A stretch of 64,000 nt of DNA from Nectonema munidae (GCA_030549495.1 JAUIRK010000936.1:930001-994000), one strand, 5' to 3'. Shown: positions 1 to 12,790, counted from the first letter of the stretch. The notes: generated from the letters alone by a model not told the origin. Numbers and translations: made by a program.

Positions 1-812
1 AGATCTAGTGTCAGTTGCCTTTTTTATTAAAAAAATTTGGCAATATTAAAAAACCAAATTAAAGGCTCATTCTCGTTACAGTAAATTTTGGTATGCAAAA
101 GATAGAAATAGAGACATCTCTTTGTAAAAGATGCTATAAATAAGATTGAAATAATATTTTAAGTTTAAAAAAACTAGTATGAAAAGATAATAATAATAAT
201 AATTAAGCATGAAATACTTTAGAAAAATAAACATTTCAGTTGGCACAAACATTTTTCTAAAGATCTTCTATTCTAGGCTTTTACGGTAAACATATTTATT
301 ATGTGACATTTTTTGAATTTAACCATTCAAAGGGTAAAGATTAGGGTGCCAAGGGGACCCGAAATTCTCTCATCCCAAGGGGAGGCATTCTCCACATAAT
401 GGGGGGAAAATAATTTGAGAGAGCAATACGGGAAACTTAAAAATATATTAGCATCCTTTTTTGTATATACACTATTGCATTTTATAGTAAAGAAGAATAG
501 ACGTAAAAATTATGGGCACTATAACTATTGTGATAATTTTCTTTATAGAAGTCTGTATTTAGCTATTATTTTTATTGCTGTAATGTTTTGTCTACTGTCC
601 CACACACAAAAGGACCAAAATGCAAAGCCTACCAGCCGTTGATCTCTCATCTACAATCTGGAAATGTACATCTTAGCATCCTTCATTTCCAACCACATGA
701 TCGGCAACCACGCTATTTTCGGTGAAACTAGACCTGAGTTCTGCCTCCTGTCAGATTCAGCACTTAAAATCTAAGCTTTTCCCACACAAAATTTATATCC
801 AAGATCTACATA

Positions 813-954
813 GGTAAAGGTACAGTGGGGTGTTTTCATCGAAAAGTCACAATTGCGCTGCTTGTATCGAACTATGAAGAAAGTAGGCTTGATGCGGGAT
901 CGAACCCAAGACCTTGAGTTATCGAAACCCAGTATCTAACCAACCTTGCTCAGG
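813..954 (-). repeat. tRNA-derived SINE, family A, copy 1
   Basis: On the minus strand this reads a GTGAGTAAGGTTGG-like head, a box-B-like GGTTCGATCCCGC, then a tail ending in GGTACCTTTACCTA. The same order recurs at 9077, 11739 and 57811. It lies just downstream of the last visible EPT1 exon. Confidence 0.8.
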
Positions 955-1092
955 CACAATTTTCGTTCAACCAAATTATTTGTATTCAAAATGAAATAGC
1001 CTTCATCTATTTTTTGTAAAAACAAGCTGGAATATTTTAAAGATAACTGGTATTTACTTTTAAAATGGAAATTTAATTAAAGGAAAAAATAC

Positions 1093-4000
1093 AATATGCG
1101 TTGGATCATAAAACCATGTTAAGTATAAGACTTTTGTGTTGTATTTTTCCCAGTGAGCAGAAATAAAAACGAAAAGGCAGGTAGAGAGAATGAAGTAAAC
1201 GTATCGAGGTGACAAGCCGCCATTAAACTGTCCCAAAACACTGTAAAATGTCAGGGGTATTAAAGAGCATGACCAACTGTCTAAGCCATGATCGAGTAAT
1301 TCTCCTAAAATGCAAAAATAAAAATAAAGAGTAAATTATAATTAAAGATTTAAGAACTGTTCATTGGGAAAAGTTCATGGAAAAAGAAAAATGATAGTAT
1401 ATGAGTCATCTGGCAAGATCAATTGGAGACAAAATCGCTAAATAAGGCTTGATAGACTACTGTATACATAAATGTATCATTTAAGTCAATCATAATTTAC
1501 CTACTTTAAATTGTCCAATGGAAATGAATTTTCGAATACCTCAAAAGAAAATGATTATGAGCTCACTGTCAGTTATACAAAGTTTGACTAAATATTTTTG
1601 ATAAGGCAAAGATTTAAATTCTAGTCGTTTTAGTATAATAATACATATCATCTAAAACACTAGGAAGTTAGAGAAGGCAGACAACACCTCATAACTTTTA
1701 GTCACTTTCTTGAAAATTTTTTAAAGGATGAAGATTAGCGTTCCCTATAATCAATTATTATCACCATATACCTAGATTTTCCTTTGTATTAATTTGATTC
1801 TCATTTAAAATAATGTCTTGCTCTGTGTTGATAAAATGGAGGTACAATTCTGTAAAAATGCTTGTTTTTGAATAGGGATTAAAAAATCGATACCGAATGA
1901 TCTCTAGTTATAGTGGGTTATAACGAAGCATTAGAGTGTTGAAAGTTACGCCAAGTTTGACAATAAATAAAATGACACTAATTTCTACATAACGAATATA
2001 TCTAAATTTTAAAATAATCAGCTTTATCTCATAAATTTGATTAAAATTATATTTCTAGTCATTTCAAAAGGTTATATTATTCTAAGTGTTAGAAAAGTTC
2101 ATATTAGCTTTTTTTAGCGATTTTTTCCCATATGAGTGCCATTTAAAATTTTTTTCACAAATTGAAACTTTTTAATTTTATTGGATCGAGAAATTTACTA
2201 AAAACAAAGAACTTTATTCGAATGTCCTAAATTTTTAATTTATTGCAGTTAACTTATGCCGGAGCCAACAAAATTAAGGTTGATTTTGAAAATATATTTT
2301 AAAAATGACTGGATTTTAATAAAACTGAAATTTAGGGATATACAGTCACATATTGGTTGCGGGATAGTCGATAATTTCTTATCTATTTTTAACAAAGAAA
2401 AATGAAGAAGAGAAACCCACAAAAATCATAAATCAATTTTAATTTTCCCATCTTTTAAAGAAAGACATAGAGAGATAAGAAGAAAAGCTGTCAAATAACC
2501 AATGATTTATTATCTTCGTTCTTTTCTCCTACAATCTTCTTAACCAATAGTATAAACGTTATTTTCATTTTTAAATGAATTCCATCTTTTCTTCATTGTA
2601 ATTTTTAGTAAGTTTTTTTTAATATCTTTTATATAATTTGTCGATGTGTGTGTATATATGTGTATTATACACACTGAATCTCATGGATGGGAGTTTGGTG
2701 CGCAAAGGGTTTAATTTATATTTTAATTTAAATTTTTTAGTGATGTACAGAAAACGGGTGTACAAAGAAGAATTTCTTAGAACTGAATTTTCATGTCTCA
2801 TCGATGATGGAACCGAAAAACCACAATGCGTTGTATATGAGGAAGTCCTCAGCCACGAGTCGCTAGAAAATAATCTTAAGCGCCATCTCCTGGGAAAACA
2901 CCCAACTCTGGCAGAGAAAGGTCTTGAGTATTTTAAGGGGAAAGAAGAACTGAAACGTCAGCGGTTAGACAACTCTATGCACAAGGGAGTGTATTCTGTT
3001 CAACAACCAACACTTGCATCCTATTGCAAAAAAATTGCTAAGTGTATGCAGACATACACAATTTGAGAAAAGTTGGTAAAGCGAGCAGCCCTTGTTATGG
3101 TTTGTACCATCCTTGGAGATGCTACAGTGAAAAAATCGAAGCTATTCAGCTGTCAGATAACACGATCAAAAGAAGAATTCAAGAGATTTGGCAAGACAGG
3201 TAGTGGCTGCAACAAAGGAGAGCGAAAAATTCAGCTTGCAGTTGGCTGAGTCAACTGACGTCTGTGACGATGCTCAGGTCTTGATATATGCATGGCACCG
3301 AGAGAAGAGTACATTGAAGAAAACTTTCTGTTCATTAAATCACTAGAGACAACAACAACAGGTGAAGATCTTTTCAAGTTGGTTGATAGTTTCATCAAAG
3401 AAAAATGGGATCAGTGATACAATGTGTGCTCCGATGGAGCACCCGCAATGCACGTCAGGGTTTCACTGCCCGAGTAAAACAAGTCAACCCCACACTAATA
3501 GCGACTAATTGCCTGCCTCACTGAGAAAACCTTGCTTCTCGATAAATGTCACCTGAGCTTAACACTGTTATAGATGTTATTTAAATAGTACATTTAATTA
3601 AATCATCAGCATTGAATTCAAGGCTTTTTATTTCAAAAGTGCTCTGATATTGGATCCGAATATGAACATCTGCTTTACTACTCTTTTGTCAGGAGGCTAT
3701 CACGAGGAAAAGTGCTCCAGAGAGTGCTTTACATGCGTGCAGAGGTTGAAATCTCCCTAAACAAGAAGAAACATGTACTGACACCAAGCCTTACAGAACC
3801 AAAGTGGTTGCTTAATCTGGCATATCTGACAGACATATTTTTAGATTTGAATTTGCTGAATATGCCTATGCAAGGAAAAGATGAGACTATAATCACTGTC
3901 AAAAAAGTTTAGGGCTTTCAAAATAAACCTAAGGCTGTGGAAAGGAAGGATTGAAGTAGCAAAAACTGCATCCTTTCCACTTTTGAAACTTTTTCTGGAA

Positions 4001-5486
4001 GATGAAAAAGACGTCTTACTTCTGGTCGTACAAAGTGTCATTGTTGGGCACCTTGAGAAATTGAGTGAGGAGTTTGACGGATACATTCGGGGTGGAGAGC
4101 TGCATGAGAAATACAAATGTGCGCGAAGACCCTTCGATATTCAAGTCGAAGATATTATAGAAGCATGAAGAAACTATTCGTTTTAACTTTCAGCGACAAA
4201 CTCTAGGTGTGTTGTGGACTGCTGTGGAAAAAAACCAGTCCTTGGATTCGAAGCTGTGAAATTGTTATTGCCTTTCGCTACAACCTATTTGTGTGAATCA
4301 CGATTTGCAGCTCTGACTGCCATCATAACTAAAAACTAAAGTTGAAGCTCTGGCTGCATCCGAAACATAATTTGAGGGTGGCACTTTTCAAGACTGAACC
4401 ACGAATAGAGAAACTTAACAACATGATTCAAGCCGAATGCTCCAATTAAAAGTAACTTACAATTTCACACATTTAGCTTGTTTTTTTAAAGAATGTGACA
4501 GAATATTATTCCAGAAGTGGTTGTTTTAATTAATGCCAAGTTTTAAAATTCATAATGCTGTGAATAAAATAAAATTTAATGATGTTTGTTTTGTCCTTCA
4601 CAATCTTAAAGTACCTCTCTTACAGATATATCCATTACAATTGTCGTCCGTCCCTTATTTTTACAGCCAGCTAATCATATATAGTTTTAATAAAGTATAT
4701 GCAACTAAATTAGTGGGGTCGTTGTCATATTTTGAGAAATATAATTGGCGTTGTCTAAAAAAAGGTCGGGAACCACTGGTTTAGAGGCATTCACTAATCG
4801 AGATCATAGTGTATTTAAAATTTTATTTGTGGCGTTGACCAATTTTTATACAAATAGAGCTTACATTTAATAATATAGTTGCCAATTTGATCAACTTTGC
4901 AATTTAGTGGTTTGTTTTATAACTGCGCAGTTATACCTACGGAATTTGACATTTATAACACCGAAAACTCAATGTACAAATAATTCAAATATATTACATA
5001 GCAAAAGTATCACAAATTGTATTCATCATGGTTATTATAGTTGAGTATAATGATGAGCGCTAACTGTGTTTACACATAGTTTGCTGTTAAAGGGATTAAG
5101 AGATTTGGATTTAAACTGAACTCATTTCTTTGTATTTTAATATAAATTTAATATTGTAAAATAGGAATAAGATAAAGCATAAATAAAAACCTAAAGGAGA
5201 ACTTGTTCTAGTTTTTCTTGCATGTTTGCCATCAACGCAGTCTTAAATAAATTACTTTAAAGATGGGAAAAATATACCAAAAATCGATACCTAAAGAATA
5301 AGCTAGGAAATTAGAAATGGAAAGAAAAAGCCATATCCAAGAAGGAATAGCGGCGTCGATTTTAGGATCAAGGCTCGTGCTGCTAAGAAACTCAAAGTCA
5401 TACACAGAGAGAAGAAGAAAGTTGAAAAATGTGAGTAAGAATCCTAAGAATGTCAAGAAGTTGGGCGAAATCCAAGATGGCACAAC
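1093..5486 (-). CDS. EPT1: Ethanolaminephosphotransferase 1 (selenoprotein I family), partial, three exons
   Basis: EPT1 transfers phosphoethanolamine from CDP-ethanolamine to diacylglycerol in the ER/Golgi membrane. Three minus-strand exons join in frame with GT-AG introns: 5291..5486, 5191..5241 and 1093..1304 (introns 49 bp and 3,886 bp). The first encodes PSWISPNFLTFLGF and PSWIWLFL followed by a membrane segment. The second and third together rebuild the CDP-alcohol phosphotransferase signature DG-x2-AR-x8-G-x3-D-x3-D (DGKHAR, then G, then D of LLDHG, then LD), with its conserved spacing. The third also carries HWEKYNT, typical of EPT1 rather than choline transferases. One oddity: the usual DGVDG reads DCVDG. 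The N-terminal exon and everything after the third exon (including any selenocysteine codon) were not found; the 3' part probably lies left of the window. The large intron contains a dead hAT transposon. No stop interrupts the exons. Family assignment is confident; whether the gene is intact is unknown. Confidence 0.88.
1305..2739. other. AT-rich intron sequence, left part of the large EPT1 intron
   Basis: Intron between the second and third visible EPT1 exons. I see no coding exon or recognisable repeat here. Confidence 0.5.
2740..4778 (+). mobile_element. hAT transposon fossil, ZBED5/FAM200-like transposase
   Basis: Frameshifted reading frames follow the order of ZBED5-like hAT transposases: a BED-like zone with DGTEKPQCVV and NLKRHLLGKHP (about 2790-2910); a DDE-region block with ETTTTGED and CSDGAPA (3345-3450); LSRGKVLQRV and MQGKDETII (3695-3895); then a C-terminal dimerisation zone with NLRVALFKTEPRIEKLNNM (4370-4430). 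Stops and shifts occur throughout, so it is dead. The right end carries a hAT-type terminus (GGTCGGGAACCACTG, ending at 4778). No matching left terminus or 8-bp duplication was found, so the left boundary is approximate. It sits antisense in the large EPT1 intron. Confidence 0.85.
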
Positions 5487-6414
5487 CTAAAGTATAGTAT
5501 CAAAACGACCAATTACATGCAAGTTTTCATTAGAAAGCACTTTTCTTTCCTCGAATATCCTTTGCACTTGTCACCTATCAGAAACTAAAGGGAGTTTATC
5601 CCAATATTTTTATAACTGTCATTTTCACAATATCTATTACGGACAAAATATAAAAAGTAACGCATTTTTTCAAAGACAAGGGGTCACTAAATCATGGTTG
5701 TATTCATTTCTCTATTAAATTTTCTTTGAATATTGAAAAATATGCCATAAAGGGGATTGTGATATATAATTAAAGAAGGCATCTTTAGATTAATAGATTA
5801 ATATTTGATAAAACATACTTGGAAGCTGGCGCATAAAAATAAAGATGCATTATAACTTCAAGTTTATAAAAATTGTAAAATTTCAACCTCCAGTGAAATT
5901 TGAACTTTCACAGTAGATAATATAAATGGAGGCAAACTTATTACAATTTACAAAGTATGCTTTTTATAAACTTCAAGTTATATTGCATCATTATTTTTAT
6001 GCATCAAGTTTATTTTATAAAATAATAATCTAATCATGTCTTCCTTCTTAAATAACCTTTTAACTAGTTTTCAAGTACATAACATTATAACTTGGTTGTG
6101 CTCATATGAATTTAAATTCAAGTGACTACCTCGCTCAAAATGTATCTACTACTTGATACCTCTAATTTTCAAAACATTTCAAGGTTACGTATATAAATAT
6201 ATATTATCGCCTTTGGAGATCCGTGTTTCATATTAACTATAGGGCAAACTTTTAAATACAGAAATTTCAATAGGATAGTTATCGAAATATATTATAGCAA
6301 GAATCTTTTGATTTAAAAATTAGTGAATGCGAGATTTTAATCTATATAATCAATGTTGAAATATGTAATAGCTTAGATTTATTCAATTTTTTAATGAATA
6401 TTTATGGAAAAATA
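5487..6414. other. AT-rich stretch upstream of the first visible EPT1 exon
   Basis: The missing EPT1 N-terminal exon should lie in this direction. I looked for a minus-strand exon encoding the HPFWN-type region and did not find one. Confidence 0.4.
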
Positions 6415-6720
6415 GGTAGCATATTCACGTTCAGTATAAGATTTGCAACATTTTAATGTGTCACCACACGTCAAGATTGGACCTAAGATGGCGGTGAAGA
6501 TGGTATTCTCAAGGCTCGTTCGTTGTACTCCGTTACCTCGCAAAATCTCGGAAAAACCAGATGAACGCGAACTATAATCCGTTTGATCATGTGGTGTTTT
6601 TTGCAATACACACAATCGCAGTGCCAGAGCGGGGCCTGAAGTGCGTGCGCCCACCCCATTTTTATTCGCAGGTTTAAAAATTTTTTTTTGAAAACGTGCT
6701 CCTTTGTGCCACACCATTTT
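6415..6720. promoter_or_regulatory. GC- and CpG-rich island with YY1-like motif, possible promoter
   Basis: This block is clearly richer in G+C and CpG than its surroundings and contains AAGATGGCGG, the YY1-type core, at about 6486. A 108-codon minus-strand frame crosses it but resembles nothing I know. It lies upstream of the EPT1 exons on the correct side to be a promoter. A fragment of an unknown mobile element would explain the composition equally well. Confidence 0.3.
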
Positions 6721-6937
6721 TTTATTCTTCGCTATATATATATCATCTGTCTATCTATTCTGCATGCAATTTTTCATGTAAATATGTCTTTCATTTAAAC
6801 ACAATTAAATTGTTCACGTTTAGAATGTGACCTAATATACCAATGGAATATATCGATTTTTAAAATCAATTTAGTCATTCTATGTTTAATTATTTATATT
6901 TAGCATGTAATTAAATATATTTCGTCATATCTGGAAT

Positions 6938-7130
6938 GAGTCTCAAACTCTCAATGGTTGTTAGGGTGAACCTCTCAGCTTAACAGGGATCAAGAACATA
7001 ATGTGAACAAATGGTAGATGGCCTAGGTTCGATTTCCGATCGCGACTATCCCTACCATCTGTTCAGTTCTGGAAGATGCGATAACGACAACTAAAAAAAG
7101 TATCACATTTCGCAATAAATAAAATTGTCA
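6938..7130 (+). repeat. tRNA-derived SINE, family B, diverged copy
   Basis: Starts CTCAATGGTTGTTAGGGTG and continues CTCTCAGCTTAACAG, matching the SINE at 33314. It has a box-B-like GGTTCGATTTCC near 7027. The 3' half has diverged from the other copy. Confidence 0.6.
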
Positions 7131-7394
7131 AATACAAATAAAAAGTTGAACAGGAAAGCCCAATTATTCTGTTTATCGATCTAACTTTTTTACCGAATGT
7201 TTCCTATTTCTTACAAGAAAAATGTTATCATTGGGACGCAAGATTGATGCATAGTATCGCATGACACCTGTCAACCTAAATTTATTGAAACCTGTAATTC
7301 TTGATTTTTTTGAAAAAAATCTAAACTAAGTTAATCTACATAATCTTATTTAATCAATGAAATTTTGTTAAATGTAATTGACAATTTATTAGAA

Positions 7395-7455
7395 TACAGA
7401 TTTACTAGTTAACAACAGTACTAGTTAACTATATAATAGATTACTAGTTAACAAA
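7395..7455. repeat. Short repeat cluster of TACTAGTTAAC
   Basis: Three copies of TACTAGTTAAC lie within about 60 bp. ACTAGTTAACT is partly self-complementary. No coding potential is seen. Confidence 0.5.
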
Positions 7456-8988
7456 AACAAGGATATACACTAAGAGAATAATTTTTTTGAATTGTTATAT
7501 GCTTTGGTTGCTTTCCTTTGCAGATTCACTAATTCGTCATCCGGTGTCCAATTATGACAAATTTTTATATTCCGTTAATAAATATAAATAATTTTTTCAT
7601 ATTTAAAAATATATTATTAAATTTTTTTTAAATTTAAATTATAAAAATTTTAAAAACCGCGAGATAATAACTGGAGACAGAAAACAACCAAAACTAGGAG
7701 TCTCCGGGTATTACCGCGAGAGTTGACAGGTATATTAAATGAACTTTGAAACTTTTGTCACTTGATCATGACACTTTATGTTTTACTCGTTTCCATTCTA
7801 AATCCCTTGAAGAACATTTATTATGTCAACATATAGCAATTTTATGGTTAAAAGATCTTTTAATAAACCTTTTATGATATATATTTATTACATGCTAGGA
7901 CAATGATAAAAGAAGCCATTTTTGTAATTTGTGTAGTGCAACTGATGCGTCCGTGATAAGTTATTCCCAATATTTTAAAAATTGTTGTTATTCGCCAGCT
8001 TGAAATTGAATGTTTGTAAACATATAGCTACTTGAAAGCACATAGATTTTCTAAACAAGTTTCGAGACCGCATCACACCAACAAGGAGAATTTTTGCATG
8101 AACTCAATATGTATTAGAGTTTGCACCCTAACTAAAGAGTGCTGTGCATAGCGATAAACTTGCATATATTTTAAACGAAGAGTTATTCTCTAAATATTTG
8201 TTCTTAGGTATTTTCACAAAAATATAATAAAAATTCATAATAAACCTTTTTTAAATAATTATATTCTGTATAAACATGAAAAAGAGAAGATCGTTAGACA
8301 TTTGCTGTTAAAACGGTTTATAATTATTGAATATGCATAATCATAAGTCAAGATTTGAAATGTACTTATTTGTTGAACATCAAAATTCAAATGAAACTTG
8401 CCGTTGTTTTCCAAATTAATGGAGGTAATAAATAAATAAATATGAAAATTTTTGATCAAAACTCTTAGATAATAAGCAATTATATTCATTACGAGTTTTA
8501 ATGTTTTACGTGTAGCAGAAATTGAAAAAAAATGAATTCAGTTTTTATCAATAGTTTCTTATTATAAACAAAATAATTAGAAATGAAGTAGAAACCCCGT
8601 ACAATAGAAATTAAGACTATAAAAAATTGATAATATATACAACAAATTTATAGTGTTTAGGATTGGTTTATTTTTTGATTATCCCTATGAATCACATACT
8701 AGCGTGTATGTAAACCTTTCTCCGATAACTACACTTCTAATATGATTATGTGTTTGGCATCTTTAACCCTACACACTCCCAATATGTTTACTACCCTTTA
8801 CTATTAAAAAGTTGAATTAAAGCAAGTATACGTTTGAGCTTTGGGATTATATTAGCCTGTACGTGTAATAAAAATTTCACATCGGATAAATGTAAAATAT
8901 AAAAATGTGCAATAGAGAATTTTTAGTAATGATCATCGAATCCATACGCTTTTATATGATATTGCACAGCACATAACACTATCACGTA
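7456..8988. other. AT-rich intergenic sequence, nothing recognised
   Basis: No exon, terminal inverted repeat or SINE box was recognised. A 76-codon minus frame at 8259-8489 is low-complexity and treated as chance. Confidence 0.4.
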
Positions 8989-9456
8989 CAGTGCCGGATC
9001 TACCACCTGTAAGAGATCGATTAAGACGACAATTTCTTTTCTATGCTTATATATTAGAATATAGCCGGAACACTCCGTGAGTAAGGTTGGTTAGATGCTG
9101 GACTCGATAACTCAAGGTCTTGGGTTCGATCACGCATCAAGCTTGCTTTCCTCATAGTTCGATACAAGCGGCGCAATTGTGCCTTCTCGATGAAAATACC
9201 CTATGGTACCTTTACCTTACCTTTAAATTTACAAATGATAGTCAGGAAGTAAAATTTTTTAATATAAAATTGATCTAGATTCTACAAAAAAGATAAAAAC
9301 CACAAAATTCAAGAGCAAAAATTTATTTTAAGGAGGAAATATAAAAAAAGAATTGAAGAAAACTAAAAGATATTACAAAAAGTCAAAAAAAAAATTTTAA
9401 CTAAGCGCAGGGCCTGTAGCAGCTGCTACATCTCCTACTATGTTAATCCGGCACTG
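8989..9456. mobile_element. Non-autonomous hAT element with a SINE nested inside
   Basis: Termini are CAGTGCCGGATCTACC (left) and GTTAATCCGGCACTG (right), an inverted pair. Flanks are ATCACGTA (8981-8988) and ATCACGGA (9457-9464), an 8-bp target duplication with one mismatch, as hAT elements make. A family A SINE sits inside at 9077-9225. Confidence 0.82.
9077..9225 (+). repeat. tRNA-derived SINE, family A, copy 2
   Basis: The most complete copy: GTGAGTAAGGTTGGTTAG head, box-B-like GGTTCGATCACGC, middle with GCGGCGCAATTG, tail GGTACCTTTACCTTACC. Inserted in the hAT element at 8989-9456. Confidence 0.85.
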
Positions 9457-9464
9457 ATCACGGA

Positions 9465-11738
9465 TATCATAGAATTTAAATATATTTATTCCTAATGGCA
9501 ACACATATTCCTTAGTTATGTAAGTTATTTGAATAGAAACACTAGACAGTACAATTGTAGTGCATAGTTTACGATGGGATTAGTTTACGCTACTTACAAG
9601 CCCTCACATCCTTAAAATTAATGAGGGGAGGGGGAATTATCTTTAAAATTTGTTACAAAAGAATTTGTGTTTGAAACTCAGCCGTAAAACAAGGTAATAT
9701 GGAAGGTCTACTCACACGCCAAATAAGTCTTTTAAAGATATATTATTGAAGGAATTCAAAAGTATTGGTGGAGAGAAAGGCTTCGCTCGCATATGCGCCC
9801 CCTGGGTGCTTATAGATATAAAGTTGATATCTAGGTGGACATTTTTCAAATTAGTGAGAAAGATAGTCATGAGGACTAAGTAAAATCAACTAGCTTTCTA
9901 GTTAGATAAAATTAATTGGAAATTAAGTAGGCTAGTTCAAATTTTATTCACAATAGTTTAACATTTTGTAGAAACTTTTTATCCAGATTTAGTTTGTTCG
10001 TGTTATTTATATTATACTTTTTTATTTACACCAATTAGTATTTTACTTTTAATTACTCCACTAACGACACAATAATTTCTCTTAAAATTAGCATTTATAT
10101 AATATATTTGGTGAAAATAGGATACCAATGAAAGAGAAGAGGCAGATTTTTATAAATATGCATAGTAGGAGACAGAATGTTACCGAAATTTAAAATTCTG
10201 TAATGGGTCACTCGTCTGAAATTTTTGGCTCTAGGACTTCATTTTCCACACTAAAAATACCCTACTCGTATCATGCCTACTTTTTACGGATTTGATACAG
10301 TTATTGTTTTATGTCAAATTGCAACCCAAGAAAAAGAGGAACGAGGAAGTGTGAAAAATGTCGAAGGTCGATATGTTTAAGAAGTTAATGGCAGAGTGTG
10401 TACTATGGTACCATTACCATTGTTAGTCATTAAAAATACAACATACAGTAACTCTTTCAAAACATAAAAATTGATATTTATTTAAAGAAGTTTGCCTTAC
10501 TTTAACAACTTGGTTCCATATAGGATTCAAAATATAATTACTGAAAGGAGAAGTGTCGATGCATTGGTACTTGAATAAAAGAAAAGTTGAGCTTAACTTG
10601 TCATAAAAATATATATGTATAAAAGTACTTTGTAATCAGTTATCGCATCTAGGTGATCTTTTTGCAAGTGTTTGTGAAAGAGCAATTGATTAAGCATACA
10701 AATATATTCCAAAGTCTAAAGTAAAAAATAACAATTTCATGATAAATCAAAGTAATTTGATGAGAAAAAATTTACCCGCATTAACTATGGTCTTACAAAG
10801 CGTGGTTTTCTAAAGCTATAAATGTAAAAACGCAATTCTTTGATTATTATTTTCATTATCAAATTTAATTGGAAACGCGTATATTTTTAGAAATATAAAC
10901 AGCCAAAATAGAACTTTCACGTTAGACACTACAGAGACTAGCCAATTATATTTTCAACTTTCTATAGAGGTGGCAGTTTTTAGTTGAAATTCTAAATGCC
11001 ACTATTTTGTATTTTCTAAATGTCAGTAAGTGTAAGGTTTGAATCATAAACTTACCAAATTTAATCATGGTTACCAAAAAATTTCGTATTAAACTTCTTT
11101 AAGTTAAAAAAGAAGCTACAAGCAAAAAACATTCAATGATCAACGTTTTTTATTTATAAATATTTTGAGATTGCACTAAAAACTTAAATTAATGACATGT
11201 AGAACGTACAAAAACAAATTTTGTTAAATTGAAAGTTTTTCTCACAAATTTTGTTAAATTGATGCATTTCATACCCCAAGTAAACAATAAAAAAGTTCAT
11301 ACAGTTTATATAATCTTAATACAGGATATCTTTCATACCTGCTAAATCTTTGTGCTTAGGAAGCTGGCAGGCAGGTTTAAAAAACATACATCTCCAGTAG
11401 AATAATTATTATCTTGCAAAGCTGCTAGTTTATTGTAAAGCAAATAAAGCTAGTTCTCTCTTAATACATTAAAATTTTACTCGCGTAATTACAAATGGAT
11501 TAGATCTTTGACAAGTGAAATGCATGTTGATAAAACTTACTAATTCAAATCAAATATCGATTTTAAATAATAATAATAAGTCACAATTTTTTGCTAAACA
11601 AAAAAAATCGATTTATCATTATTAAGCATCAAATATAAAAATAATTATGCATAAAATTTCTGTTCTTATTAATTTTTTATATGTAAAATCTAAGAGCAAA
11701 ACATATTAAATCCTTTTATACATTTATAAATTTAGGGC
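9465..11738. other. AT-rich intergenic sequence, nothing recognised
   Basis: No exon, transposase frame or clear inverted repeat was recognised in these 2.3 kb. Confidence 0.4.
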
Positions 11739-11847
11739 GTGAGTAGGGTTGGTTAGGTGCTGGATTCTATAAGTCGTCTTGGGTTCGATCCCGCAATAAG
11801 CCTGCTTTCCTCATAGTTCGATAAAACCCTATGGTACCTTTACCTTA
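11739..11847 (+). repeat. SINE family A, copy 3, internally deleted
   Basis: Same head, box-B-like and tail sequences as the copy at 9077, but about 35 bp between GTTCGATA and CCCTATGG are missing. It abuts the truncated 3' end of the piggyBac fossil. Confidence 0.8.
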
Positions 11848-12790
11848 TGAGACAAAATATTCTGAAATATCACCCGACTAATAAAAATCTGAACAAACGC
11901 CTGTCCGAAGAACACTCCGATTTTTCTTTGGCACATATGAAACAATTATTTGGAAATTATCGAAGTACAGGGATGATCGTACTTTTCCAAGAGGTATATC
12001 AGCCTTAATTTTTGCGTTGCGTACCAACAATTGTGGTTTTTTTTCAGAAAAAACTCTGAAGCAAGGGAAAAATCAGTGAAATAATTATCCCGGGAATGTT
12101 TCTTTCAGAAAAAAGAGCAACTCTTCGGATAATTTACATACTACTTTATAAACAAGTTTTTTTGTTTTGTTGTCATCTTCCTTGCCTCACGTAAGGCAAC
12201 CAATTGAATATATAACCAGTATTGCAATCAGACAAAAGAAACAATTTTATTCCATATTTGTCAGGGTTAGGTGGTAAATATTGGCGAAATGAACAACGCC
12301 CACAAAAAGGAATCAATTGCTCATCAATACAGAGCTCATGAGATGGAGTGTATACTTTTTTACAATTTGATATAAAAGAATCCCATACATTTCTAAAAGC
12401 AGCAAATTTGTCATTTTTTGCTTTTTTTCCTGAAGTTTGCAAGAATAGCTTCAAATCTATTTGTCGACATTATTGCTTTCAAAATTTGTCTACTAAAAGG
12501 ACCTTCACTCCATACATTTCGAATACTCTCGTGGCTACCTTTACATACACCAGAAAGGTAGAGTAATCCTAAAAATGCAAGTATTTCAGTTTCGTCTATT
12601 TTATTCCATTCTTTATATTTCATTTCAGCATGCTTGTTAGTTAGTCAAAATTTCGGAAATTATATTTCTATAAGAAACAATTTGAAGGATTGCAGACAAT
12701 TTTCTACTTTTGTTTTGGTACCATTTAAGTCTTTAAGTGTCACATTGGGCCTATAATGCCTAAACATTGTACTTTTTTTTTGAAAAAAAA
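11848..12790 (-). mobile_element. piggyBac transposase fossil
   Basis: Minus-strand frames give, in order, RHYRPNVTLKDLNG (about 12760), KYKEWNKIDETEILAFLGLL (12620), CIDEQLIPFCGRCSFRQYLP with NPDKYGIKLF (12330-12230), TDFSLASEFF (about 12070) and SYVPKKNRSV (11935). This is the order of the DDE_Tnp_1_7 (piggyBac) catalytic region, including the DEQ motif. A frameshift near 12430 and several stops kill it. The C-terminal zinc finger is missing where the SINE at 11739-11847 begins. Confidence 0.9.

Noticed and set aside
415-642. 75-codon plus-strand frame
   Set aside because: Starts at TTG, hydrophobic and low-complexity, no recognisable family; expected by chance in AT-rich DNA.
660-775. Possible further EPT1 exon on the minus strand (frame with SGLVSPKIAWLP)
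   Set aside because: It follows a TTAG acceptor-like site but does not resemble any later EPT1 segment and ends in a stop, so I did not add it.
6391-6717. 108-codon minus-strand frame
   Set aside because: Crosses a CpG-rich block where stops are rarer; no domain or family resemblance.
12348-12566. Plus-strand 72-codon frame
   Set aside because: Shadow of the piggyBac transposase on the opposite strand.
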